In this document: one piece after another, positions 1-7,210 of the stretch
Numbering within the stretch: position 1 is the stretch's first letter
Layout: each line of letters begins with the position of its first letter
DNA from: Ruminococcus sp. UBA3800
GTDB lineage: Bacteria; Bacillota; Clostridia; Oscillospirales; Ruminococcaceae
NCBI GenBank assembly: GCA_002368715.1
Contig: DFEO01000004.1
Coordinates: 1 to 11,641 of the forward strand
Length of the DNA: 11,641 bases
Direction: 5' to 3'
Position numbers and translations under genes: made by a program
Notes under the pieces: generated by a model
What the model was told of the DNA's origin: nothing
Database searches by the model: none
Seen by the model: only the letters and a program-made list of their open reading frames with translations

Positions 1-19
1 GAGGTCGCCCCTTTGAGAA

Positions 20-79
20 GCACGGCAGGCGCTTTCCTCAAGCCGCTTGCGGCTTGACAAGGCAGAGGCAAAGCCGTGC
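20..79. repeat. Palindromic element with nested inverted repeats at left edge
   Basis: Positions 1-134 contain no gene. A perfect inverted repeat, CAAGCCGC at 39-46 and GCGGCTTG at 49-56 with a two-base centre, sits inside an outer perfect 7-base pair of arms, GCACGGC at 20-26 and GCCGTGC at 73-79. The element lies 55 bases downstream of the stop of the minus-strand operon. It has no T run on either side, so it is not a standard intrinsic terminator. It may be a REP-like repeat or an RNA structure at the transcript end. The minus strand of 65-78 resembles 7222-7235 (13 of 14 bases), which hints at a shared repeat family. Function is unknown. Confidence 0.45.
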
Positions 80-134
80 GGCGAGCACCACTGCGTGAAC
101 CTTGGAAAAGAGTTGATTTGTCCGTTACACAGCC

Positions 135-683
135 TTACGCTTTGTTTTTCCTCATACTTCCGATAACGACAGAAGCCACATTCGCAAAAGCCGTCGAGAA
201 GATAAGACAGCCAAGAACACACAGCATCAAATAGCTGTAATCAGGCCTTATCTTTTCGACCTCGTTTACCAGCCGGTAAGTCTCGCCGTCAAGCTCTATC
301 TTTTCGCAGTTCTTTATGTCCGGTAACGATTCCGCTATCAGTCCGACATTACCTTTATCGATATTCTTTATGTAATCCGGAAGCTCAACATCATCGGGAA
401 CAGCTATATCATCGCTGCCCGGACCCACAGACCTGTTTTCAAAAAGGTGATATCCGTCCTTTGTCTGCTTATAGACTATTTGTGTACTCAGAGACTGGCC
501 GTATTTTTCATAAGGCTCCTGCTTGCCTATCTTGCCGTTTACCGCAAAATTACAGATAAGGGCTATGAAGACAAGAACGAACATCACCATGTTCACTGCT
601 TTTTTCCTGCCCTTAGCCAGAAGCACTGTCAGCAACGCACAAAGCACCACAGTCGCTATAAGAGCCGCTAAGGTAACTATCAT
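135..683 (-). CDS. Unknown membrane protein with three predicted helices
   Basis: This 182-residue protein is not recognised. It shows a hydrophobic N-terminus at about residues 1-23, a second helix at about 30-48, a polar extracytoplasmic-looking stretch at about 49-148, and a third helix at about 149-175, followed by a short basic tail. The polar stretch has no cysteine pair apart from a single Cys and no motif I can name. The start ATG overlaps the stop of the upstream gene as ATGA, with a purine-rich AAGAAGGG upstream, so translation is probably coupled. It is the last gene of the galK-like operon and has no clear terminator behind it. A role linked to the preceding unknown gene is inferred only from the overlap. 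The gene call is firm, the function unknown. Confidence 0.75.
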   Translation of the reverse strand: MIVTLAALIATVVLCALLTVLLAKGRKKAVNMVMFVLVFIALICNFAVNGKIGKQEPYEKYGQSLSTQIVYKQTKDGYHLFENRSVGPGSDDIAVPDDVELPDYIKNIDKGNVGLIAESLPDIKNCEKIELDGETYRLVNEVEKIRPDYSYLMLCVLGCLIFSTAFANVASVVIGSMRKNKA

Positions 684-1204
684 TTTTTCTTACCCTTCTT
701 TTTTATCTTATTCAGAAAATAATCCTCGTCAGACGTCACCTTCAGCCACATGGCCGCCGAGCCTGTCAGCACGTTCTCCAGCGGATATACCGTAAGCATT
801 ATCTCGGGCGTATCATCGCCCGAAAAATGCGGAGTGACCTTGAAGCTTATCTCGTTGTTCATTCGGTTTATCACATCCTGCTGGCTTACTTTTTTGAAAA
901 GCTTTGTCTCCAGCGCATCGGGGATCTTTATATCCGGAAAGCGTGCCTGATAGATCTTCTTGCCGTCGCTTTTGGATATCAGCCGAAAATCATATCTCAC
1001 GGGCTTTACCCTGCCCTTGTCAACGATATTCCTGGTCAGCCCCGAAAAGGTTATCCTGCCGTTGTCAACATCCTCGCCCGATATCGACACGCAGAGTCCC
1101 TTCTGTGATGCTCTGCCTGCGCTCTCCACTCCGAACGAGAACGGCAAAGCGTTTATCATTATCTCTCCGCAGGTCGAAAACCTGAGCTCCACCTGTTTTT
1201 TCAT
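680..1204 (-). CDS. Unknown soluble protein, middle gene of the galK-like operon
   Basis: This 174-residue protein is not recognised. It has no membrane segment and no signal peptide, and its C-terminus is strongly basic (ends in KKKGKKK). The middle is rich in alternating polar and hydrophobic residues that suggest beta strands. The start ATG at 1202-1204 follows an AGGAGAG ribosome site at good spacing. It begins 29 bases after the galactokinase-like stop and its own stop overlaps the next start by ATGA, so the three genes are very likely one transcript. It may work with the downstream membrane protein. Nothing in the sequence ties it to galactose metabolism beyond operon position. Confidence 0.72.
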   Translation of the reverse strand: MKKQVELRFSTCGEIMINALPFSFGVESAGRASQKGLCVSISGEDVDNGRITFSGLTRNIVDKGRVKPVRYDFRLISKSDGKKIYQARFPDIKIPDALETKLFKKVSQQDVINRMNNEISFKVTPHFSGDDTPEIMLTVYPLENVLTGSAAMWLKVTSDEDYFLNKIKKKGKKK

Positions 1205-1233
1205 GATCCTTCTCTCCTGTCAGGAACAGCCTT

Positions 1234-2475
1234 TCAGCCAAGCTCCACCTCAACTCCGCCGACGGGTCTTATCGACAGCACATAGCACGACCCCTCGCCG
1301 AACACACGCTCTATGCCGTTTCTGAAATCATTCAGCATATCATCGGGAACGAATGCCTGTATCGTTCCTGCAAAGCCGCCCCCGTGGACACGGCAGGCTC
1401 CCCTTTTTCCGAGCAGACTCTTTGCGATGTAAAGCGCCAGCGACAGCCCCTGCTCGCCGGGAGCAGAGGACGCATAGATGTTTTGCAGATACTTAAAGGA
1501 CGAGTCGCCCGACTCGTTCACCAGAGCCAGAAATGCGTCAAAGTCGCCGCTGTCAAGCGCCTTCTGCTCATTCAGGACACGCTCGTTGTCGTCAAAATAG
1601 TGCAGCGCTCTGAGCACAGCTCTGTCCGAGCATTTTTTGCGCACAGCCGTGATGTTATCAATCAGCTGCTGCTTTGTTATCTCACGCAGCACGCTCTTTC
1701 CGAAGAACTGAGCCACCGACTTCATCTCCTGCGGGATAGCCGCATACTCGGGCGTAAGGTCTGCGTGATTACCCTTGGTGTCAACAATGCAAAGGCTGTG
1801 GCCCGACTGTGCAAAGTCAAAGCCGACCTTATTTATAACAGGCTCCTTCTCGTTCTCAAAGTCGATAGTTATAAAGCCGCCCACCGATGAAGCCATCTGA
1901 TCCATAAGACCCGAGGGCTTTCCGAAATAAACGTTCTCGGCAAACTGTGCAAGCTGAGCTATCTCGACAGCGCTGACAGCACCGTCATTGTAAAGGCCGC
2001 CCAGCACCGTTCCGATGAGCACCTCGAACGCCGCCGAGGAGCTCAGCCCCGAGCCTTTCAGAACATTTGAAACTGTGTATGCCCTGAAGCCGCCTGCCTT
2101 ATGGCCGTTTTTGAGAAAGCCTGCCGCCATTCCCCTGATAAGGGATGCCGAGGTGTTCTGCTCGGAGGGTCTTATCTGAGTGTCGGCGGTGTCAACCTCA
2201 TCCGTGCCGAAGCCCTCGGACTTTACGGTGATGATGCCGTCGTCTGTCTCCCTGACGGCTGCGATAACGTCAAGCGAAACGCCTGCCGCAAAAACACGGC
2301 CCAGGTTGTGGTCGGTGTGGTTGCCGCCTATCTCGGTGCGGCCGGGCGCCGAGAAAAAATGTGTAGGCGCTTCACCGAAGGCCTTTTCAAACTCCACTGC
2401 TGCCCTTTCGTATCTTTTGCTCTGCGCTGCCGTCATATCGGCGGTATAGATCTCATCAAGCGTATATTTTTTCAT
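1234..2475 (-). CDS. galK: Galactokinase-like GHMP kinase
   Basis: The 413-residue product belongs to the GHMP kinase superfamily and matches the usual galactokinase length. Galactokinase phosphorylates galactose at C1 in the Leloir pathway in the cytoplasm. Visible motifs are the N-terminal sugar-binding signature PGRTEIGGNHTDHN at residues 44-57, the ATP-binding loop GSGLSSSAA at about 141-149, FGKPSGLMDQ at 184-193 with the likely catalytic base Asp192, and the C-terminal RVHGGGFAGTIQ at 362-373. The usual IGEHTDY has become GGNHTDH, so the Glu that normally contacts galactose is Asn; this fits a divergent galactokinase branch and leaves the substrate open. I chose the ATG at 2475, preceded by GAAAGGAA at good spacing. 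A further in-frame ATG at 2526 falls at the predicted transcription start, so it is unlikely. No galT or galE is in the window. Confidence 0.88.
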   Translation of the reverse strand: MKKYTLDEIYTADMTAAQSKRYERAAVEFEKAFGEAPTHFFSAPGRTEIGGNHTDHNLGRVFAAGVSLDVIAAVRETDDGIITVKSEGFGTDEVDTADTQIRPSEQNTSASLIRGMAAGFLKNGHKAGGFRAYTVSNVLKGSGLSSSAAFEVLIGTVLGGLYNDGAVSAVEIAQLAQFAENVYFGKPSGLMDQMASSVGGFITIDFENEKEPVINKVGFDFAQSGHSLCIVDTKGNHADLTPEYAAIPQEMKSVAQFFGKSVLREITKQQLIDNITAVRKKCSDRAVLRALHYFDDNERVLNEQKALDSGDFDAFLALVNESGDSSFKYLQNIYASSAPGEQGLSLALYIAKSLLGKRGACRVHGGGFAGTIQAFVPDDMLNDFRNGIERVFGEGSCYVLSIRPVGGVEVELG

Positions 2476-2534
2476 ATCGGTTTTCCTTTCATCCTGTTTT
2501 GCGCTGCAAGGTGCAGGCATATACATACAAAACT

Positions 2535-2563
2535 ATTATAGCATATCTTTCACGCAAATTCAA
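2535..2563 (-). promoter_or_regulatory. Sigma-A promoter of the galK-like operon
   Basis: On the minus strand the -35 is TTGAAT (2563 to 2558) and the -10 is a perfect TATAAT (2540 to 2535), separated by exactly 17 bases. Transcription should start near 2528, giving a leader of about 50 bases before the ATG at 2475. No operator is obvious close to it. Confidence 0.85.
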
Positions 2564-2588
2564 GAGCATATCGTCGGGCGGAGCTTGT

Positions 2589-2597
2589 TTAGCACTA
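2589..2597. promoter_or_regulatory. Extra CIRCE-like half site
   Basis: TTAGCACTA at 2589-2597 matches eight of nine bases of one CIRCE arm and lies within the small palindrome-like TTTAGCACTAAA. It begins 23 bases before the left arm of the full CIRCE. It could be a second weak HrcA contact or chance. Confidence 0.3.
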
Positions 2598-2611
2598 AAC
2601 TTCTCTTTCTG

Positions 2612-2638
2612 CTAGCACTCGCAGTAGCAGAGTGCTAA
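2612..2638. promoter_or_regulatory. CIRCE operator (HrcA binding site)
   Basis: The left arm CTAGCACTC (2612-2620) and right arm GAGTGCTAA (2630-2638) are separated by nine bases. This equals the known CIRCE consensus TTAGCACTC-N9-GAGTGCTAA except for one base. In Firmicutes HrcA binds this site and represses chaperone operons until heat shock. It lies 156 bases upstream of the hsp20 start and 74 bases from the galK-like -10, so hsp20 is the natural target. The rest of 2476-2794 holds the galK-like promoter and an AT-rich hsp20 leader. I see no convincing -35/-10 pair for hsp20; TATAAG at 2678-2683 is a possible -10 without a good -35. Confidence 0.9.
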
Positions 2639-2794
2639 TTTTCAGCCCGTGGTCACATTCCTGTCACGAAACGAACATATAAGGGCGGTAATATGTAGTC
2701 ATACGAAAGGAACTGATACCGATGGAAGCATAAACGCCCCAAAAATACAAAGAATAACTCACGCAAAAGAAAAATAAACAAGGAGGCATTTATT

Positions 2795-3214
2795 ATGTTT
2801 GCACTTACACCGTTTGAAAAGAGAAGTTATGACCTGTTCAATGCGTTCCACGATTTTGAGGATGATTTCTTCAAGTCGCAGCAGCTGAGGAGCTTCAAGA
2901 CAGATATCCGTGATGACGGAGACAAGTTCGTACTCGAGGCCGAGCTCCCGGGCTTTGACAAGCAGGACATCAAGCTCGACATCACGGGCGACACGCTGAC
3001 GCTGAGCGCCGAGCACAAGGCTGAGACCGAGGACAAGAACAAAGACAACTATATCCGCAGGGAGCGCACCTTCGGATCATATCAGCGCAGCTTTGACCTG
3101 ACGGGCATCGACACTGACAAGATCGCTGCCGAATACAAAAACGGCATACTTGAGCTTACGCTGCCGAAGCTTGCCGAGACAAAGCCCGAAACAAGAAGAC
3201 TCGAAATAAAATAA
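2795..3214 (+). CDS. Small heat-shock protein, Hsp20/alpha-crystallin family
   Basis: The 139-residue product is an ATP-independent holdase that binds unfolding proteins in the cytoplasm as oligomers. The N-terminal arm (about residues 1-32) is rich in Phe. The alpha-crystallin domain follows at about 33-125, with VLEAELPGFDKQDI near its start and the hallmark AEYKNGILELTLPK near its end. The C-terminal RRLEIK contains an I-x-I-like anchoring motif. Length is typical of bacterial class A small heat-shock proteins. The ATG follows AAGGAGG eight bases upstream. It is monocistronic, with a CIRCE operator upstream and a strong terminator 26 bases past the stop, so heat induction through HrcA is likely. 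Confidence 0.95.
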   Translation: MFALTPFEKRSYDLFNAFHDFEDDFFKSQQLRSFKTDIRDDGDKFVLEAELPGFDKQDIKLDITGDTLTLSAEHKAETEDKNKDNYIRRERTFGSYQRSFDLTGIDTDKIAAEYKNGILELTLPKLAETKPETRRLEIK

Positions 3215-3240
3215 ACGGTTTTGACCCTTCACAACTATTA

Positions 3241-3275
3241 AGAGGTATGACATTAACGGTCATACCTCTTTTTTT
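3241..3275 (+). terminator. Intrinsic terminator of hsp20
   Basis: AGAGGTATGAC (3241-3251) and GTCATACCTCT (3259-3269) form a perfect 11-base stem with a seven-base loop, followed by T's to 3275. The T run overlaps the stop codon (3274-3276) of the converging FAD-dependent dehydrogenase gene. On the minus strand the stem is followed by a weaker T-poor tail, so it may only partly serve both genes. Confidence 0.92.
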
Positions 3276-4851
3276 ACGGCGCCTGAGAAGCCATTATCTT
3301 CAGCGCACATCTTATCCCGTCAACTGCGGCCGACATTATCCCGCCGGCGTAGCCTGCGCCCTCTCCTGCCGGGTAAAGGTTCTCAAGGCTAAGCGAATGA
3401 AGCTTATCCGTTCTCGTTATCCTCACAGGCGAGCTGGTCCTTGTTTCGGGCGCCGAAAGAAGCGCTCCCCTGTCACCGAAGCACGCAAGCTTTTTTGAAA
3501 ACTGCATAAGCCCCGTTTCAAGCATATCGGTAACGAACTTCGGGAAAAGCTTTCGGTATTCGACCGCTTCCAGCCCCAGCGAATAGGTGGGCACAAGGTC
3601 GGTATCAAGCGACGGTCTGCCCGACAAAAAGCCGCCGACAGTAGTGCCGCACGCCTTGAAGCCGCCCGAAAGAGCAAAGGCTCTTCTCTCTATCTGCCTT
3701 GCAAAGTCCACCCCGTCCAGCGCTCCGCTGCCGATATCCGCAGGCGAAACACCGACCACCACCGCAGAGTTTGCGTTGTCGCCGTCACGGGCAAACTCGC
3801 TCATGCCGTTTGTCACGACACCGCCCTGCTCCGATGCCGCAGGCACCACATAGCCCCCCGGGCACATACAGAAGGTGTAAACTCCCCTGCCCTCGCCGTT
3901 TCGCCACGAAAGCTGATACTCGCCCTTCGGAAGCAGCGGGTCTCCTGCGTGCTCGCCGTAAAGGGACGCATCCACCGCCGCCTGCCTGTGCTCTATCCTC
4001 GCCCCCACAGAAAAGGGCTTTGGCTCTAAGAAAACTCCCTTGCGGCAAAGCATCTCAAAGGTGTCCCTTGCGCTGTGGCCGACAGCCAGCATAAGCGCCG
4101 AGCACTCGGTCTCGCCGCCCTCAAAAACGGCTCTCTCGACCCTGCCGCCGTGAGTGACGATATCATAAAGCTTCGTGTCGAACCTGACCTCACCGCCAAG
4201 CTCGGTTATCCTCTCACGCACAGCCCTGACGACACCCCTCAGCTTGTCGGTGCCGATGTGCGCCTTCGCCTTTACAAGTATCTCCTCGGGAGCGCCGAAG
4301 CGCACCAGCTGTTCGAGCACATAGCGGCAGAGGGGGTCTTTTATCCTCGTTGTCAGCTTGCCGTCCGAAAACGTTCCTGCTCCGCCCTCACCGAACTGGA
4401 TGTTCGACCTCTCGTTAAAAGCGCCGCCGCCCATAAACTGCCGGACGGCTCTCACCCTGTCCTCTATCCTGCCGCCCCTCTCGAGGATAAGCGGCTTGTA
4501 GCCGTTCTCGGCAAGCACGAGCCCTGCAAACATCCCCGCAGGTCCGAAGCCTGCTATCACGACCCTGCCGCTGACCTTTTTGTCAGAGATGACAGTCTCG
4601 AGTCCCCCCTTAACTACGGGGGACACAAAATCGTACCGCCTTGCGAGCTTCTCCTCGGCGGCAGAGCTTTCAAACTCGGCATAGACCGTATGCACAAAAT
4701 GTATATCCTCATGCTTTCTCGCATCGAGAGAGGTCTTGTGTATCTTCATGAGAGACGCATTTTTTCTGCCGGTCTTTTTGAGCGCCGCCTCAAACACCGC
4801 CTCTTCATCTGCGCCCAGCGGCGCTTTCACCGATCGGATAAGTACAGCCAT
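3274..4851 (-). CDS. FAD-dependent dehydrogenase (COG2509-type, function unknown)
   Basis: The 525-residue protein resembles the widespread but uncharacterised FAD-dependent dehydrogenase family COG2509. An N-terminal domain of about 90 residues precedes a Rossmann FAD site with GFGPAG at 101-106 and LILERG ending the second strand at about 121-126. The family-typical GGGAFNERSNIQFGEGG runs from about 141, followed by GTFSDGKL to 166. Near the C-terminus, NLYPAGEGAGYAGGI (about 493-507) is the second FAD-binding segment. No membrane segment is seen. The reaction is unknown. It follows cdaR by 52 bases on the same strand and may be co-transcribed with cdaA-cdaR. The ATG at 4851 has GGAGAAA upstream. 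Family assignment is confident; the physiological role is not. Confidence 0.88.
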   Translation of the reverse strand: MAVLIRSVKAPLGADEEAVFEAALKKTGRKNASLMKIHKTSLDARKHEDIHFVHTVYAEFESSAAEEKLARRYDFVSPVVKGGLETVISDKKVSGRVVIAGFGPAGMFAGLVLAENGYKPLILERGGRIEDRVRAVRQFMGGGAFNERSNIQFGEGGAGTFSDGKLTTRIKDPLCRYVLEQLVRFGAPEEILVKAKAHIGTDKLRGVVRAVRERITELGGEVRFDTKLYDIVTHGGRVERAVFEGGETECSALMLAVGHSARDTFEMLCRKGVFLEPKPFSVGARIEHRQAAVDASLYGEHAGDPLLPKGEYQLSWRNGEGRGVYTFCMCPGGYVVPAASEQGGVVTNGMSEFARDGDNANSAVVVGVSPADIGSGALDGVDFARQIERRAFALSGGFKACGTTVGGFLSGRPSLDTDLVPTYSLGLEAVEYRKLFPKFVTDMLETGLMQFSKKLACFGDRGALLSAPETRTSSPVRITRTDKLHSLSLENLYPAGEGAGYAGGIMSAAVDGIRCALKIMASQAP

Positions 4852-4867
4852 ATCTTTCTCCGTTTCA

Positions 4868-4895
4868 AAAGGGCTGCCGCAGCCGACAGCCCTTT
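4868..4895 (-). terminator. Hairpin between cdaR and the FAD dehydrogenase gene
   Basis: AAAGGGCTG (4868-4876) and CAGCCCTTT (4887-4895) form a nine-base stem around a ten-base loop. On the minus strand it is followed by only a short T run (TTTT counting the last stem bases). It could partly terminate transcription after cdaR or act as an RNA processing or stability hairpin within the operon. Confidence 0.45.
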
Positions 4896-4903
4896 ACATA
4901 TCA

Positions 4904-6259
4904 TTATTCTTCGCTTTCCTGCGAGCTCTCATCAGCCGGTATATCATCCACGACCACCTGCACTTCATTAGTGCCGTAGCCCCATATGCTGTTATACTTC
5001 GGTGAATAGACAAGAGCGTTCTTTGTGAAGGAGCCGTTGGACTTGACCGATGCGAGGTCTATCTCGCAGTAAAGGTCATCCGAGCTCAGCTTCGATATGA
5101 TGTCCTCGGGTCCGTAGACCGTGACCGAAGACAGCTTCTTTGTCTCAAACTCTATCTCCTTGCCCGAGGGCTTGTTCACAAGAACGAAGTGGTCGCTGGT
5201 GATATTGAACTTCTTCGAGTCATAGCCCTCGCTGTTGAACGAAACGGTAATAAAGTCCTCGCCGCTCATATTCACCTCGCCGGGCCCGAGCGGTATCTCA
5301 AACGAGAACTTGTTTTCAAGGTCTATCGCCGTCAGATCGACAGAGCCGACTATAACGGTCTGCTCCTCCTCCGAATCAAGCTCGGCAGACGCCACGCTGA
5401 CCTTTTTCTCGGAGATCACCATAGGCAGCGAATCCTTTGCGAAATAGGACGGTGCGTTCTCGACCGTCACGCCGATATTCAGCGTCTTTTTCTTATACAC
5501 CAGAAAATCCGCCTTGAAGCTCTTGACCTCCGGGAAGGTCACGCTGTCGCTCTCGATAAGCTTGTCGTCATCGTCATAGAAGCTCACTTCTCTCGCTTCG
5601 AGCACCGTTTCATCGGTTATGCGTGCGCTCTCCGAAATGCTGACCACAGCCTTTGTTATCCTGTCTATCTCCTTCTGCGGGCCCTCGATCTTGAGCTCGC
5701 TGGGATCGACCTTTATCTCTCTGAGAGTAAAGCCGTCCTCCGCAGTGATATAGGGTGCATCGCAGGTAACGGGGACTGTCTTCTGCGTTATCTTGTCGAG
5801 CGTTACGCTGACCGAGTCGGGCGAAACTGAAACTATCGACACCTTGTCGGCCGCATGAGCGGAGCGCACATCTATATCAAGATCATAGGTGCCGTCCTTT
5901 GTCACATTGCCAAGATCGACCTCGGCCATAAGATCGGCAGAGGTGTAACCGCCTATCTCGTAGTTCATACCCTTGATCTCGACATCCACGGTCATCTCCG
6001 AAAGCTGATCCTTGTTGAGCACCGACAGACCCTTTTCCTCGGCCTGTGTGCCTGCAAGAGATATCGTTACGGGAACGTTCGTTATCGTCCTTGTTATGGT
6101 CGGATAATAGGTTATCGACAGAGCGAACCAGATTATCACGGCAATGATGATAGAAACTATCCTCAGCGCAAAATCCGTTCCGTGCTTCTTTCTCTTTCCG
6201 GTCTTTTTATCATTTATCTGCCCGTCGGCTCTTTTTGTCCTTGCTTCTATTTTTTCCAT
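4904..6259 (-). CDS. cdaR: CdaR/YbbR-domain regulator of diadenylate cyclase
   Basis: The 451-residue protein has a basic cytoplasmic N-terminus, one membrane helix at about residues 31-50, and a long extracytoplasmic part made of repeated YbbR-type beta domains (several, with recurring V-x-G-P or VTLDKI-like strand patterns). It ends in an acidic tail, DESSQESEE. In Firmicutes CdaR (YbbR) binds CdaA at the membrane and modulates c-di-AMP synthesis. Its start overlaps the cdaA stop by 13 bases, so translation is probably coupled and the two proteins are made together. The identity rests on domain type, topology and adjacency to cdaA. Confidence 0.92.
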   Translation of the reverse strand: MEKIEARTKRADGQINDKKTGKRKKHGTDFALRIVSIIIAVIIWFALSITYYPTITRTITNVPVTISLAGTQAEEKGLSVLNKDQLSEMTVDVEIKGMNYEIGGYTSADLMAEVDLGNVTKDGTYDLDIDVRSAHAADKVSIVSVSPDSVSVTLDKITQKTVPVTCDAPYITAEDGFTLREIKVDPSELKIEGPQKEIDRITKAVVSISESARITDETVLEAREVSFYDDDDKLIESDSVTFPEVKSFKADFLVYKKKTLNIGVTVENAPSYFAKDSLPMVISEKKVSVASAELDSEEEQTVIVGSVDLTAIDLENKFSFEIPLGPGEVNMSGEDFITVSFNSEGYDSKKFNITSDHFVLVNKPSGKEIEFETKKLSSVTVYGPEDIISKLSSDDLYCEIDLASVKSNGSFTKNALVYSPKYNSIWGYGTNEVQVVVDDIPADESSQESEE

Positions 6260-7128
6260 TTCGAGAACACCCTCCCTGCCAAAGAAGTATCCCGAGTGGA
6301 ATTCTGATCCTTTTCGGGCAAAAACCTGCCTGTCAGGAGCTTTCTCAGCGAGTCCTTGTTAAAGCCCCTTGTCAGCTCTCCGTTCTCGGCAACGGAGATG
6401 TTGCCCGTTTCCTCGGAAACGACCACAACGATAGCGTCCGAGTTCTCGCTCATACCGATAGCGGCACGGTGGCGTGAGCCCAGCTGCTTGTTTATCAGTT
6501 CGTCCTTCTGGGGTCTGGGCAGAAAGCAGCCTGCCGCAAGGATAGTTCCGTTTCGGATTATCACAGCGCCGTCGTGGAGCGGTGTGTTTGGAAAGAAGAT
6601 GTTGCCGAACACCTGCGGCGACGGTTCGCAGTTGAGTATAGTTCCTGTGGCGATCTGTTCGCCGAGCTTTGTCTTTCGCTCCAATATGATAAGAGCGCCC
6701 GTCTTTGTCGAGCTCAGGTTTGCCGAAGCCTCGCACACGGCATCTATCGCCTTGCTCCAGTGAGCGGTGTCCTCGTCGGTCTCGGGCGCAAGCATCCCGC
6801 TAAGGCCGAGGATGTTTGCTCTTCCCACCTTTTCAAGCACTCTCCGCAGCTCCGGCTGGAACAGGATGATAAGCGCAATAAAGCCCCACTGAAAGCATAT
6901 TTTCAGAATGAACCTGATCGTCTGAAGATCGAACACGACAGCAAGCAGATAGCACATTATGAGCACAAGGATACCCTTGGTCAGCTGCTGGGCTCTTGTT
7001 TCACGGATAAGCTTTATGCCATGAAAAATAAGCAGCGACAGCAGAAAAATGTCAACGATATCGTTGAGCCCTATCGACCTGAAAACTCCCCATATTGAAT
7101 TTATAACAGAAGCAATAGATTCCATCAT
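6247..7128 (-). CDS. cdaA: Diadenylate cyclase CdaA (c-di-AMP synthase)
   Basis: CdaA condenses two ATP into cyclic di-AMP, an essential Firmicute second messenger that controls potassium, osmotic and cell-wall balance. The 293-residue product has three N-terminal membrane helices (about 23-42, 52-68 and 73-91) and then the cytoplasmic DAC domain. The signature DGA (residues 186-188, in LHDGAVII) and RHR (219-221, in GSRHRAAIG) are both intact, so it should be active. Length is close to the usual 270-290. I chose the ATG at 7128, preceded by CAGGGAG ten bases upstream; an ATG one codon later is also possible, whereas a longer in-frame start at 7260 would begin inside the repeat element. A strong promoter is at 7430-7458, implying a leader of about 295 bases. 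Confidence 0.94.
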   Translation of the reverse strand: MMESIASVINSIWGVFRSIGLNDIVDIFLLSLLIFHGIKLIRETRAQQLTKGILVLIMCYLLAVVFDLQTIRFILKICFQWGFIALIILFQPELRRVLEKVGRANILGLSGMLAPETDEDTAHWSKAIDAVCEASANLSSTKTGALIILERKTKLGEQIATGTILNCEPSPQVFGNIFFPNTPLHDGAVIIRNGTILAAGCFLPRPQKDELINKQLGSRHRAAIGMSENSDAIVVVVSEETGNISVAENGELTRGFNKDSLRKLLTGRFLPEKDQNSTRDTSLAGRVFSKWKK

Positions 7129-7164
7129 ACTTTTATTACTCCCTGAAATAATTCTAACAGTTTC

Positions 7165-7210
7165 GGTTATATTTATCTTATGATTACGGTTATATAAATT
7201 ATGGTTATAT
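7165..7210. repeat. Three copies of GGTTATAT before cdaA
   Basis: GGTTATAT occurs at 7165-7172, 7188-7195 and 7203-7210, the last within the left terminal repeat of the element below. Spacings are 23 and 15 bases, so they are not regular iterons. They lie in the transcribed cdaA leader. They could be decayed terminal repeats, protein boxes or chance in AT-rich DNA. Confidence 0.4.

Noticed and set aside
2651..2668. Possible CtsR operator upstream of hsp20 (two GTCAC copies)
   Set aside because: The two copies are 11 bases apart, not 10, and lack the AAA of the known heptad (A/G)GTCAAA, so the match is too weak.
2722..2733. Minimal leader ORF (Met-Glu-Ala-stop) before hsp20
   Set aside because: Such tiny ORFs arise by chance, and nothing about the leader suggests attenuation.
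3587..4971. Long plus-strand open frames opposite the FAD dehydrogenase gene
   Set aside because: They are shadows of a well-supported minus-strand gene, lack ribosome sites and show no recognisable protein features.
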